Shown: positions 1-6,067, counted from the first letter of the stretch. The stretch is DNA of 40,801 nt from a virus (IMGVR_UViG_3300027969_000190:1-40801), one strand, 5' to 3'. Notes: generated by a model not told the origin, from the letters alone. Numbers and translations: made by a program.

Positions 1-146
1 CCCAGGCGCGGGGTAATTGATTCTGCGTCATAGATGATTCCTTCGTTGCTTTGGTAGTTGTCTTCGTGCGGTATTAGTCCAATGGACCTGGCCATGGCCT
101 CGTTGTTGAGTTGGTGCTGGGTCTTCTTGGGTTGGTCCTTTAAAAC
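1..146. repeat. Left copy of 146-bp terminal overlap
   Basis: Bases 1-146 are repeated at 40656-40801 with a single difference (A at 20, G at 40675). The genes read continuously across the join: the DUF1376 gene that runs off the left edge finds its stop codon at 40652-40654. The simplest reading is the overlap of a circular assembly rather than a biological repeat, but a short direct terminal repeat cannot be excluded from one sequence. Confidence 0.95.
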
Positions 147-782
147 CCATTCAGCCTTAAACCCTGCCCAACCCCTTGCACAGCACTCGATCAAGGCCTT
201 CTCGAGCGTCCAGCCGGCCTTGCGTGCCTCTTTTTCAATGCCGGCCAGTGCTGACTCTGTGATTGGTGACTTTTTTGCTTTTCGGGTTTGCAAATAATCA
301 TCCCAAGTTTGACCACTTACTCCAAAAGGTTTGTCCACTCTTCCAAACTTCGCGGGTGTTTCTTTCTCTTCTTTAGTTATTGGGAGTGTTTCTTGTTTGT
401 TGGGAGTGTTTAGGCTTTTTTTGGGTTCGGTTTGGGTTATCGTTGGGTTAGCGGTGGGTTTCCTTTGGGTTTTCTTCGGCCTTCCGCCTAGCTTCCCGTT
501 GGTCCTCTGCTTCTCCAAGAACGTGTGATACTCGGCAATCTCGGCATCAGCTCGCAAATTTCGATACCCTTCTGGACTCAACTCAAAAAACTCATTGAGA
601 ACAGATTCGACTATCTCTGAAGCCATGCGTAACCGACGGGAAACCAGTGGGATTCCGGTGGGTATTGGTTGCTCGGTGTCGTAGTACATGTCCAGGAGCC
701 TGCGATAGGCCAGGTCTTCTTCTGGAGTCAAGTGCATGGTGTGCTTGATGTAGTCACCAATGTTGAACTGGTAGTAGTGCAT
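1..782 (-). CDS. DUF1376/YdaU-family replication protein, lambda O-like (3' end cut by window edge)
   Basis: The ATG is at 782 and the frame stays open to the window edge. Through the circular join it ends at TGA 40652-40654, giving 261 residues. The N-terminus (MHYYQFNIGDYIKHT, then LTPEEDLAYRRLLDMYY) is the typical DUF1376 winged-helix block found in phage O-type initiators. Residues about 100-140 are a Lys/Pro/Thr/Asn-rich linker encoded over a phased repeat array (380-471) that looks like an origin. The start overlaps the upstream zinc-finger gene as TGATG, and the end overlaps the P-like gene by about 35 bp, so this is an O-P pair. It probably binds the origin and, with the P-like partner, recruits the host helicase. 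The family call is firm; the initiator role is inferred from context. Confidence 0.85.
   Translation of the reverse strand, partial: MHYYQFNIGDYIKHTMHLTPEEDLAYRRLLDMYYDTEQPIPTGIPLVSRRLRMASEIVESVLNEFFELSPEGYRNLRADAEIAEYHTFLEKQRTNGKLGGRPKKTQRKPTANPTITQTEPKKSLNTPNKQETLPITKEEKETPAKFGRVDKPFGVSGQTWDDYLQTRKAKKSPITESALAGIEKEARKAGWTLEKALIECCARGWAGFKAEWVLKDQPKKTQHQLNNEAMARSIGLIPHEDNYQSNEGIIYDAESITPRL
380..411. repeat. Two TTGGGAGTGTTT direct repeats 20 bp apart
   Basis: Identical 12-mers lie at 380-391 and 400-411, one double helical turn apart, in a pyrimidine-rich stretch of the DUF1376 gene. They share the TTGGG core with the five-repeat array that begins 21 bp further on at 421. They are probably outer initiator sites or part of the unwinding region of the proposed origin. 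Confidence 0.55.
422..471. repeat. Five TGGGTT iterons with 11-bp period; candidate replication origin
   Basis: TGGGTT (AACCCA on the coding strand) begins at 422, 433, 444, 455 and 466, exactly 11 bp apart, with unrelated bases between. Four of the five are preceded by T. The period is about one helical turn and is not a multiple of three, so successive copies fall in different reading frames and cannot result from a repeated peptide. Lambda-type origins consist of iterons inside the O gene, in the part encoding the linker, which is where this array lies. No origin activity can be shown from sequence alone. Confidence 0.65.
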
Positions 783-982
783 CACGCACCTGCCTTGGCC
801 TGCTCAATCATTTCTTTGACCTTCAATGCATTGTTATTGCTGGCTTTTTTTGTGCAATAAACACATGCTGCATTGATGACATATCGATCAGTTTGCCCGC
901 AAGACTTGCAAGGTTTGCCGATGTATTTTCGTTCGCCATTGCGGGCGGCATCGATTCGAGGTGAGGCCAATTGGAACTCCAT
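782..982 (-). CDS. Small zinc-finger-like protein (66 aa), unknown function
   Basis: The centre has two CxxC pairs (GKPCKSCG and AACVYCTK), as in a treble-clef or HNH-adjacent zinc ribbon, but there is no nuclease motif, so a nuclease role is not claimed. The flanks are basic N-terminally and helical C-terminally. The stop overlaps the start of the DUF1376 gene (TGATG), implying coupled translation with the replication gene. No good Shine-Dalgarno precedes the ATG; instead an inverted repeat and a promoter-like sequence lie just upstream (982-1030). It could help replication or bind DNA; this is inference. Confidence 0.7.
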   Translation of the reverse strand: MEFQLASPRIDAARNGERKYIGKPCKSCGQTDRYVINAACVYCTKKASNNNALKVKEMIEQAKAGA

Positions 983-1030
983 TTTGTTTTGGTTCAGTTA
1001 TTGTAAAACAAAAACCCAATGGAGTGTCAA
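982..1030 (-). promoter_or_regulatory. Leftward sigma70-like promoter with inverted repeat ahead of replication genes
   Basis: On the minus strand a perfect TTGACA lies at 1030-1025 and TACAAT at 1005-1000, separated by 19 bp, which is longer than the usual 17. Between the -10 and the start codon at 982 is a 9-bp inverted repeat, TTTTGTTTT (982-990) with AAAACAAAA (1005-1013), whose right arm touches the -10. It would drive the zinc-finger, DUF1376 and P-like genes separately from the regulator operon. Confidence 0.45.
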
Positions 1031-1037
1031 GTCTTTT

Positions 1038-1349
1038 TTAAAGGTCAGCGTCTTTCACAAAAACACCATCGATCATTTTGCCGCGGCGATCCTTTATTTC
1101 GTCGTAGGCCATGGCAATACAGTCCTCGATGTTGACCTCATGTTGGGCGGCCAGGATGGTAAGAACCACAATGGCATCGCCAATGCCATCCATGACCAGG
1201 TCGATGCGTTTTTTTGCAATGCCTTCAGCAAGCTCGCCAACTTCCTCGATCAGTTTGGTGAACTGCTTGTCAGGGTTTGATCCGCGAATCAAGTTGCGGG
1301 CCTCAGCCCAGCCGCGGATCATTCGGAATGCGTCGTTTGTGTTTAACAT
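1038..1349 (-). CDS. MazG-like nucleotide pyrophosphohydrolase
   Basis: This 103-residue protein carries the all-alpha NTP pyrophosphatase signature: EEVGELAEG (about residues 35-43) followed by DGIGDAIVV (about 54-62), matching the ExxE and DxxxD metal-binding helices of the MazG/dUTPase-like superfamily. Such phage enzymes hydrolyse (d)NTPs to monophosphates, either cleansing the pool or lowering alarmone signals in the host. It lies 9 bp after ssb in the leftward early operon. It is short, a single-domain version of about the usual phage size. The substrate cannot be told from sequence. Confidence 0.85.
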   Translation of the reverse strand: MLNTNDAFRMIRGWAEARNLIRGSNPDKQFTKLIEEVGELAEGIAKKRIDLVMDGIGDAIVVLTILAAQHEVNIEDCIAMAYDEIKDRRGKMIDGVFVKDADL

Positions 1350-1358
1350 TTTGTGGTC

Positions 1359-1772
1359 TTAAAAAGGAATATCGTCGTCTATGGCATCAAAGCCACTGCC
1401 GCCTGCTGCTGCAGCTGGTGCGGGTCGTTGCGATTGTTGCGTTTGTTGTGTTGGCGCCGCTTGGCCATCAACTTTTGGTGGCAGATCGACTTGGTCAACA
1501 GACATGCGCAGCTGCGTCTTTGGTGTGCCATCCTGGGCTTTGTATTCCTCCAGTTTGATCTGACCGCTGACGGTAACCCTGGAGCCTTTGAACAAGTATT
1601 GCTGCAATGAGGTTGCGCGCTTGCCCCAGATCGAGCAGCTCACCCACATAGTGTCTGGCTTGTCCCGAGTTCCTGTCTGCACACCAATGGTGAAGCCAAG
1701 GACGTTATCGCCGTTGACAGATCGAAGCTCTGGATTTCGGCCCAGGTTGCCGGTAAGTATTGCAAGGTTCAT
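1359..1772 (-). CDS. ssb: Single-stranded DNA-binding protein
   Basis: At 137 residues this has a classic bacterial/phage SSB layout. The N-terminal OB fold (MNLAILTGNLGRNPELR, then WGKRATSLQQYLFKGSRVTVSGQI) occupies about residues 1-100. A Gln/Pro/Ala-rich linker follows, and then the acidic tip DDDIPF that recruits partner proteins. It coats single strands in replication and in the RecT/YqaJ recombination encoded across the control region. The start overlaps the RusA stop as ATGA, so the two are translationally coupled. Confidence 0.96.
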   Translation of the reverse strand: MNLAILTGNLGRNPELRSVNGDNVLGFTIGVQTGTRDKPDTMWVSCSIWGKRATSLQQYLFKGSRVTVSGQIKLEEYKAQDGTPKTQLRMSVDQVDLPPKVDGQAAPTQQTQQSQRPAPAAAAGGSGFDAIDDDIPF

Positions 1773-2131
1773 GGTGGGGTTTCCTTCTTGATTCGAATGC
1801 GTACAAAGCCACCAATGGAGTCGATGGACATGCTTGCAGTCAGGGTTGTAAATCTTTTATCGTTGATCTTAAGCGCATCGGCCAGGCCATCAAGGCCTGA
1901 TTTCATGCGCGCGACCAGGTTGTCTCGGTCATGCTCGCGCCGGTTTGGCGGAACAAAGTACAGCTCGATGTGCAACGGTCCTTCAGGTATCAGCTCTTGC
2001 TGCGTCTGGGCCAGGGCTGTGCCCCAGCAGGCATGCCGGTATTCGCGCTTGGCCTTGTACAGTTTGGACCAATGAAGCCTGGCGTTGGGCGACAGGTTGG
2101 ATGGTGGCCATGGCAGTTGAAATTCAAGCAT
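1769..2131 (-). CDS. rusA: RusA-family Holliday junction endonuclease
   Basis: With the ATG at 2131 the protein has 120 residues, the usual RusA size. The block EHDRDNLVARMKSGLDGLADAL followed by NDKRF places Asp at 68, 70 and 91, close to the catalytic Asp70/72/91 of E. coli RusA. A TTG five codons upstream (2146) is in frame but less likely. It resolves branched DNA before packaging and during recombination. The start lies inside the last codons of the upstream regulator gene, and the stop overlaps the ssb start. Confidence 0.92.
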   Translation of the reverse strand: MLEFQLPWPPSNLSPNARLHWSKLYKAKREYRHACWGTALAQTQQELIPEGPLHIELYFVPPNRREHDRDNLVARMKSGLDGLADALKINDKRFTTLTASMSIDSIGGFVRIRIKKETPP

Positions 2132-2345
2132 TTGACTCGCGCCCAAAGATCATGTCATGAGCTGTCATGTCGACACCTCGCTCCCATGCCACCTCAAGGA
2201 TCTTGCGCTGCACAGAGGTGGGCACAGTGCCGGATTTTTTCCATCGAGAAATGGCGGCCGGGTCGCGGCCGATCGCCCTGGCCAACTTGCGCACGCCGCC
2301 AAAGCGGGCAATGGCCAGATCTACAGGTGTGTCGGTGTTGTTCAT
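2124..2345 (-). CDS. Cro/YdaS-type HTH transcriptional regulator
   Basis: This 73-residue protein has a lambda-repressor-like helix-turn-helix at about residues 15-38 (GGVRKLARAIGRDPAAISRW, then KKSG), followed by a short helical tail. The pattern fits the Cro/YdaS-like regulators that sit first in a leftward early operon and face a rightward operon. It is the only repressor-type gene seen near the control region; there is no large CI partner and no integrase. It probably binds the inverted repeats at 2347-2479 and 3109-3127. It is first in the rusA-ssb-mazG operon. The DNA-binding call is good; the actual operators are inferred. Confidence 0.8.
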   Translation of the reverse strand: MNNTDTPVDLAIARFGGVRKLARAIGRDPAAISRWKKSGTVPTSVQRKILEVAWERGVDMTAHDMIFGRESNA

Positions 2346-2346
2346 C

Positions 2347-2360
2347 TGTCAATGATGACA
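2347..2360. promoter_or_regulatory. Inverted repeat operator candidate next to the regulator start
   Basis: TGTCA-ATGA-TGACA is a perfect 5-bp inverted repeat one base upstream of the regulator's start codon (2345). Placed there it could autoregulate the leftward operon by covering the translation or transcription start. It shares the TTGAC/GTCAA core with the repeat at 3109-3127. Confidence 0.45.
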
Positions 2361-2411
2361 CAACCGCAACAAGCTGTGAAGCCTGTTTTCACTGGGAAAG
2401 AACGAATACCC

Positions 2412-2453
2412 ACACAAATCACTCAGGTAAGGTATTGAGTTGTGGATTTGTGT
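2412..2453. promoter_or_regulatory. 9-bp inverted repeat in the divergent control region
   Basis: ACACAAATC (2412-2420) pairs with GATTTGTGT (2445-2453) across a 24-bp spacer. The spacer contains the -35 of the rightward promoter, so a dimer bridging the arms would block it. It is an operator candidate for the divergent Cro-like regulator or another early DNA-binding protein. Confidence 0.4.
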
Positions 2454-2464
2454 TGATGTATGAT
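2435..2464 (+). promoter_or_regulatory. Rightward early promoter
   Basis: TTGAGT (2435-2440) and TATGAT (2459-2464), 18 bp apart, precede the first rightward gene (start 2496, with GGAG at 2484-2487). The -10 lies in the loop of a further inverted repeat, GTTGATG (2452-2458) with CATCAAC (2473-2479), which is a natural site for repression. Confidence 0.55.
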
Positions 2465-2479
2465 TGGGCTGTCATCAAC
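2452..2479. promoter_or_regulatory. Inverted repeat flanking the rightward -10 box
   Basis: GTTGATG (2452-2458) and CATCAAC (2473-2479) form a perfect 7-bp inverted repeat around the TATGAT box. Its left arm overlaps the right arm of the 2412-2453 repeat. The half-site resembles the GTTGAC arm at 3109-3127, suggesting one regulator for both promoters. Confidence 0.4.
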
Positions 2480-2495
2480 CAACGGAGCAAATCAC

Positions 2496-2714
2496 ATGAC
2501 ACTGATCCAACTGGAAAACAAACACATGATGGCTCACCATGAGCTCAACCGCTGCCGCGGCAATGCGGTGGCTTTCACCCTGATGGCCGAGATGTCCACC
2601 ACCGACCAGGGACGCGACAGCAACCTGGGCTGCGTTGCTTACTGGGACCGGCAAGTCGAGTTGACCAAGGCAAGCATTGCCAAACTCGAAGCCTTCATTG
2701 CAGAAATTTATTAA
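2496..2714 (+). CDS. Hypothetical early protein (72 aa)
   Basis: This is the first gene of the rightward early operon. An in-frame ATG at 2460 lies inside the -10 box, so I chose the ATG at 2496, which has GGAG 8 bases upstream. The product is mostly helical (leucine and alanine heptads near the N- and C-termini, with a central DQGRDSNLGC loop) and has no motif that I recognise. It ends 10 bases before the next start. First-gene position suggests an immediate-early role, but none can be named. Confidence 0.65.
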   Translation: MTLIQLENKHMMAHHELNRCRGNAVAFTLMAEMSTTDQGRDSNLGCVAYWDRQVELTKASIAKLEAFIAEIY

Positions 2715-2724
2715 GGAGCAAACC

Positions 2725-3114
2725 ATGAAAATCGAACTTAACATCCGCCTTGACATCATCGGCCGGCGCAACAGTGTGGCCGACTGCACCAAGCGTGCAC
2801 GGCTGGCCATCGATCACCTGGAGAAACACTTTGGCCCAATCGTGGCCCGGCGCCATGACGTCGAAGTTGAGAACGAGCAGTGGGACAGCATCGACCTGCA
2901 TCAAAACCTGATTGTTGGCCTCAACCCAGGCGCTGACTTTGCATCAATGTTTCGCAATCTTGCGGCAATCGAAGAGCTGGCCGTGCTGCTTGAGCAAGAC
3001 TGCATTGCGGTCTACAACCCATCTTGCAACCGGGGCAGCCTGATTGGCCCGCGCCCAGATCAATGGGGAGGGTTTTCAAAAGAAAAATTTGTGCGCTTTG
3101 CAGAAATGTGTTGA
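2725..3114 (+). CDS. Hypothetical early protein (129 aa)
   Basis: The ATG at 2725 is preceded by AAGGAG (2713-2718). The frame extends upstream to 2677 but lacks a ribosome site there. The product mixes charged helices with short strands, has one Cys at the very end and no signal peptide or membrane segment. I do not recognise the family. The stop TGA is part of the TTGACA -35 box of the next promoter, so the gene's end and the next control site are fused. Confidence 0.65.
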   Translation: MKIELNIRLDIIGRRNSVADCTKRARLAIDHLEKHFGPIVARRHDVEVENEQWDSIDLHQNLIVGLNPGADFASMFRNLAAIEELAVLLEQDCIAVYNPSCNRGSLIGPRPDQWGGFSKEKFVRFAEMC

Positions 3115-3127
3115 CACCTAGTCAACA
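3109..3127. promoter_or_regulatory. Perfect 7-bp inverted repeat operator over a -35 box
   Basis: TGTTGAC-ACCTA-GTCAACA is a perfect inverted repeat with a 5-bp spacer. It covers the TTGACA -35 box (3111-3116) and the stop codon of the preceding gene. A repressor bound here would shut the internal promoter for the recombination genes. The arms resemble those at 2452-2479. Confidence 0.55.
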
Positions 3128-3141
3128 ACCCGTAGTAAAAT
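3111..3141 (+). promoter_or_regulatory. Internal rightward promoter for recombination genes
   Basis: A consensus TTGACA lies at 3111-3116, with TAAAAT at 3136-3141 (19-bp spacer) or TAGTAA at 3133-3138 (16-bp spacer) as the -10. The next start is at 3173 with AAGGAAA before it. The same TTGACAC box with a 19-bp spacer is seen in the leftward promoter at 1000-1030. Confidence 0.55.
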
Positions 3142-3172
3142 ATCAACGTCCACCCACACAAGGAAACGCAAC

Positions 3173-3367
3173 ATGACCTCTACAGAAATCTCAGTTCACA
3201 ACGTCACCAGCATTGTTCTCGGTGATCGCAAACTGCTTGGCCGCGATAGCATGAGCCCATTTTGGACGCGCGAAATCGTAATCACAAACGACCGTGGCGA
3301 GTCCGTCATGATCCAGTTGTTCTCGCATTCTGATGACGAAGAGACAGCTCTCAAGGTGCAATCATGA
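3173..3367 (+). CDS. Hypothetical protein (64 aa)
   Basis: This small protein of predicted beta-strand character (the first 45 residues alternate hydrophobic and polar) has an acidic helical tail (HSDDEETALKV). The ATG follows AAGGAAACGCAAC. The stop overlaps the next start (ATGA), so it is coupled to the winged-helix gene. I do not recognise it. It is the first gene after the internal promoter. Confidence 0.65.
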   Translation: MTSTEISVHNVTSIVLGDRKLLGRDSMSPFWTREIVITNDRGESVMIQLFSHSDDEETALKVQS

Positions 3368-3567
3368 GCCAGGCGCGCGACATCATTGCCCACTTGAAAT
3401 CGGTGGGCCCATTGACTGCTCTTGATGCTCTCAACCTGTTTGGCTGCTTTCGCCTGGCAGCTCGCATTGGTGAATTGCGCGGCGATGGCCACGACATCGA
3501 AGTTCAGAGCGTGACTATGCCCAACGGCAAGACAGTCGCTCAATACAGTTTAAAGGAAAAGTCATGA
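3364..3567 (+). CDS. Small winged-helix DNA-binding protein (67 aa)
   Basis: The sequence follows a common phage wHTH pattern: IIAHLKSVGPLTALDALNLF forms the first helices, GCFRLAARIGELRGDGHDI the recognition helix and turn, and a short wing (MPNGKTVAQYSL) closes the fold. It makes up the whole protein, as usual for this family. It is coupled to both neighbours through ATGA overlaps. It may regulate early genes or act as an architectural partner of the recombination proteins; the sequence does not decide. Confidence 0.75.
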   Translation: MSQARDIIAHLKSVGPLTALDALNLFGCFRLAARIGELRGDGHDIEVQSVTMPNGKTVAQYSLKEKS

Positions 3568-3830
3568 GCAAAGCAAACTACATCGCCGAGATCGAGGCCA
3601 CCGTGTGCGGCATGCCTTGCATCATCGGCGTGATCGAGTACAGCAGCGTTGCCGGTGACAGCCGGGCAGACAGCGACTGGGACTACAACGGATACACCGA
3701 CTGCGACTGGGAGATCCTGGACCGCAAAGGGTATCGGGCCAACTGGCTCGCAAAGAAGATGACAGCCAAAGATGAGCTGGCTGTTGAACAAGCAATCGAA
3801 AACCACATGGAGAATGAATATGAGCATTGA
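3564..3830 (+). CDS. Hypothetical acidic protein (88 aa)
   Basis: The gene starts at an ATGA overlap with a good AAAGGAAAAG ribosome site. It is rich in Asp, Trp and Tyr in the middle (SDWDYNGYTDCDW), followed by a helical Lys/Glu tail. Its last 11 bases overlap the start of the exonuclease gene, so the two are probably made together. The family is known only as uncharacterised phage proteins next to YqaJ/RecT; no function can be assigned. Confidence 0.7.
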   Translation: MSKANYIAEIEATVCGMPCIIGVIEYSSVAGDSRADSDWDYNGYTDCDWEILDRKGYRANWLAKKMTAKDELAVEQAIENHMENEYEH

Positions 3831-4767
3831 AGTCATCCAGATCACCGACCGCGACAAGTGGTTGGCCGAGCGCGTCAAAGATGTGACCAGCACCGAGGTG
3901 TCGGCACTCTATGGCCTGTCGCCTTACATGACCGAGTTTGAGTTGTTCCATCAAAAGAAGGACAAGACCGTTGTCAGCATTGAGCCCAACGAGCGCATGA
4001 AATGGGGCACGCGCATGGAGTCGGTGATTGCCCATGGCGCCGCAGAGGACCAGGGCTGGGACATCGAGAAGATGGACGTCTACATGCGCGACATCGATGC
4101 CCGCATTGGCAGCTCCTTTGACTTCAAGATCAACAGCTCCAGCGACGGCCCAGGCATCTTGGAGATCAAGAACGTGGACGGCCTGCAGTACATGCGCGGC
4201 TGGATCGATGACGGCGCAGGCAACATCGAGGCGCCCGAGCACATCGAGCTGCAGATCCAGCACCAGATGGAAGTGGCCGACATCAACTGGTGCGCCCTGG
4301 TTGCCCTGGTTGGAGGCAACACGCAGAAGGTCATCTTGCGCAATCGCGATCGTGCGATCGGCAAAGACATCCGCTCCAAAGTCGGTGAGTTCTGGGGCCG
4401 TGTGTCAACCAACCAGGCTCCCAAGCCAGACTACTCGGCCGATGCTGAGTTCATCATTAAACAGCTCCATGCTGATGCCGATGCCAACCTGGTTGCCGAG
4501 TCTGACAGCGCCTTAGATGACCTGATTGCGCAGTATCACTATTTGTCCACGGTGGTGTCTGAAAACTCTACTCTGAAAGACGCAACGCGCGCGCAGATCT
4601 TGGAGCGCATTGGCAAGGCCAGCAAAGTCATCAGCCCACTGGGCAACATCTCATGCGGGAAGACCAAGGACAGCCTTGGCACTCTCATCACGCCGGCAAT
4701 GGTCGGCACTTACCTTGGTGGCCGTTCAGGCTATCGCAACTTCCGTTTCACCCCCAAGAAAGTTTAA
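3820..4767 (+). CDS. YqaJ-family viral recombinase/exonuclease
   Basis: I chose the ATG at 3820 (GGAG at 3809-3812) over an in-frame start at 3772; this gives 315 residues. The N-terminal half has the PD-(D/E)XK layout of the YqaJ/lambda-exonuclease fold: VTSTEVSALYGLSPY, then GTRMESVIAHG (helix with the first Glu), SSFDF (Asp), LEIKN (Glu-x-Lys) and QIQHQMEV. It degrades one strand of duplex DNA to leave a single strand for the RecT partner encoded 280 bp downstream. The C-terminal third is helical. It overlaps the preceding gene by 11 bases. Confidence 0.92.
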   Translation: MSIEVIQITDRDKWLAERVKDVTSTEVSALYGLSPYMTEFELFHQKKDKTVVSIEPNERMKWGTRMESVIAHGAAEDQGWDIEKMDVYMRDIDARIGSSFDFKINSSSDGPGILEIKNVDGLQYMRGWIDDGAGNIEAPEHIELQIQHQMEVADINWCALVALVGGNTQKVILRNRDRAIGKDIRSKVGEFWGRVSTNQAPKPDYSADAEFIIKQLHADADANLVAESDSALDDLIAQYHYLSTVVSENSTLKDATRAQILERIGKASKVISPLGNISCGKTKDSLGTLITPAMVGTYLGGRSGYRNFRFTPKKV

Positions 4768-4769
4768 TC

Positions 4770-4997
4770 ATGGCAACAGTACAACGCACCTACATCGTCA
4801 CCAGCAAAGCAGGCCAGCGCCTGGTGGTGGCAGCAAGCCAAGCCCAAGCCATCCGGCATGTGGTCGCCCAGGATTACCAGGCGGCCGCGGCCGACGGCAT
4901 CCAAGTGGCCGAGCTCATGGAATCAGGCATCAAGCTGGAGCGGGCCAGTGTCAGCCCAGAAAACAAGGATATGTTTGGCGATGAGCAAGGTGCTTAA
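4770..4997 (+). CDS. Hypothetical protein between exonuclease and annealase (75 aa)
   Basis: The gene starts two bases after the exonuclease stop, with only a GAAAG-like ribosome site. Residues 5-45 (TYIVTSKAGQRLVVAASQAQAI and the following helix) suggest a small alpha/beta fold. The C-terminal part is charged. The place between YqaJ and RecT suggests an accessory recombination factor, but I do not recognise the family and that role is inference. Confidence 0.7.
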   Translation: MATVQRTYIVTSKAGQRLVVAASQAQAIRHVVAQDYQAAAADGIQVAELMESGIKLERASVSPENKDMFGDEQGA

Positions 4998-5048
4998 CTG
5001 CGCTACAATATACATTCCGCAACATCTAGACACTTAAAGGAAACTCAA

Positions 5049-5900
5049 ATGAGCAACGAACTGACACCCATGCAAGCCATGCGCAGCACGCTTACCAACA
5101 TGCGCGATGAATTCCAAGCCGCCCTGCCCCCGCAGATCCCGGTGGAAAAGTTCATTCGCACCACGCTGACTGCAGTGCAGATGAACCCAGAGCTGCTTCA
5201 AGCAGACCGCCGCAGCTTGCTGGGCACTTGCATGAAGGCAGCCCAAGACGGACTGCTGCTTGATGGCCGCGAGGCGGCGCCCGTAATTTTTCGCGGCAAG
5301 GATGGTGCAAAAGTGCAGTACATGCCCATGGTCGGCGGCATCTTGAAGAAGATCCGCAACTCTGGCGAGCTGGCCAGCATCAGCGCCAACGTGGCATACG
5401 ACAAGGACTTGTTTCAGTACGAGCTTGGCGACAACGAGTCGATCACACACAAGCCGTTTTTGGGCTCCAGCCGCGGCGTGCAGCTTGCTGTGTACGCGAT
5501 TGCAAAGACCAAGGACGGCGCCATCTACCGCGAGGTCATGAGCGTGGCCGAGGTGGAGAAGGTACGCGGCGCCAGCAAAACCGGCAAGTTTGGCCCATGG
5601 GTTGACTGGTGGGACGAGATGGCCAAGAAGACGGTGATTCGTCGCTTGTCCAAGCGCCTGCCATCCAGCGCCGATGTGGACAGCATCTTGGCCGACGACC
5701 TCAAGGCATCAGGCTTTGATCAGATCGAGCGTCAAGCGCCCGTAAACATCACGCCGGCACCAGAGGACCAAGTCGGGCCTTTATCGCGCCTAAAGGCTTC
5801 TATGAGTCAAACCATTGACCCAGTCATTGACGCCGAAACCGGTGAAGTCATCCAACAGGAGGAAAACCATGTCGCTACTGACACCCAAGGAGCTGTGTGA
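5049..5900 (+). CDS. recT: RecT-family single-strand annealing protein
   Basis: The 283-residue protein matches RecT through its core: FIRTTLTAVQMNPELLQADR, SLLGTCMKAAQDGLLLDG, VQYMPMVGGILKK and the WDEMAKKTVIRRLSKRLP block. It anneals complementary single strands, working with the YqaJ exonuclease and SSB. The ribosome site is AAAGGAAAC before the ATG. Its acidic C-terminal tail overlaps the next gene by 32 bases. This supplies the phage with a complete two-component recombination system in the absence of its own polymerase. Confidence 0.95.
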   Translation: MSNELTPMQAMRSTLTNMRDEFQAALPPQIPVEKFIRTTLTAVQMNPELLQADRRSLLGTCMKAAQDGLLLDGREAAPVIFRGKDGAKVQYMPMVGGILKKIRNSGELASISANVAYDKDLFQYELGDNESITHKPFLGSSRGVQLAVYAIAKTKDGAIYREVMSVAEVEKVRGASKTGKFGPWVDWWDEMAKKTVIRRLSKRLPSSADVDSILADDLKASGFDQIERQAPVNITPAPEDQVGPLSRLKASMSQTIDPVIDAETGEVIQQEENHVATDTQGAV

Positions 5901-6063
5901 TCGCTGGAAAATTGCAGACAACACGCTGCGTAAGTGGCGCGTGGCCAACATAGGACCGATCTACATCAAGCTCGGGGAAGGGCGCAACAGCGAGGTACGC
6001 TACCAACTCAAGGACATTGAGGAGTTTGAGAAATTCAATCGGTACGTTACCGACAAGAAATAA
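5869..6063 (+). CDS. Small HTH protein (64 aa), MerR/excisionase-like
   Basis: The ATG at 5869 has a perfect AGGAGG 6 bases ahead (5857-5862), much stronger than any upstream start. The product begins LLTPKELCDRWKIADNTLRKWR, a helix-turn-helix of the MerR/AlpA/excisionase kind, and ends with a basic helix. It overlaps the recT tail. It may act as a regulator or as an Xis-like DNA-bending protein; no integrase is present, which favours a regulatory role. It is the last gene of the rightward operon. Confidence 0.75.
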   Translation: MSLLTPKELCDRWKIADNTLRKWRVANIGPIYIKLGEGRNSEVRYQLKDIEEFEKFNRYVTDKK

Positions 6064-6067
6064 AAAA

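Noticed and set aside
1-146. Direct terminal repeat as physical genome ends
   Set aside because: Genes run unbroken through the join and assemblers leave such overlaps on circular contigs, so the overlap alone does not show true ends.
4990-5009. Promoter before recT (TACAAT at 5004-5009)
   Set aside because: No -35 box at an acceptable distance (TTGGCG is 23 bp away).
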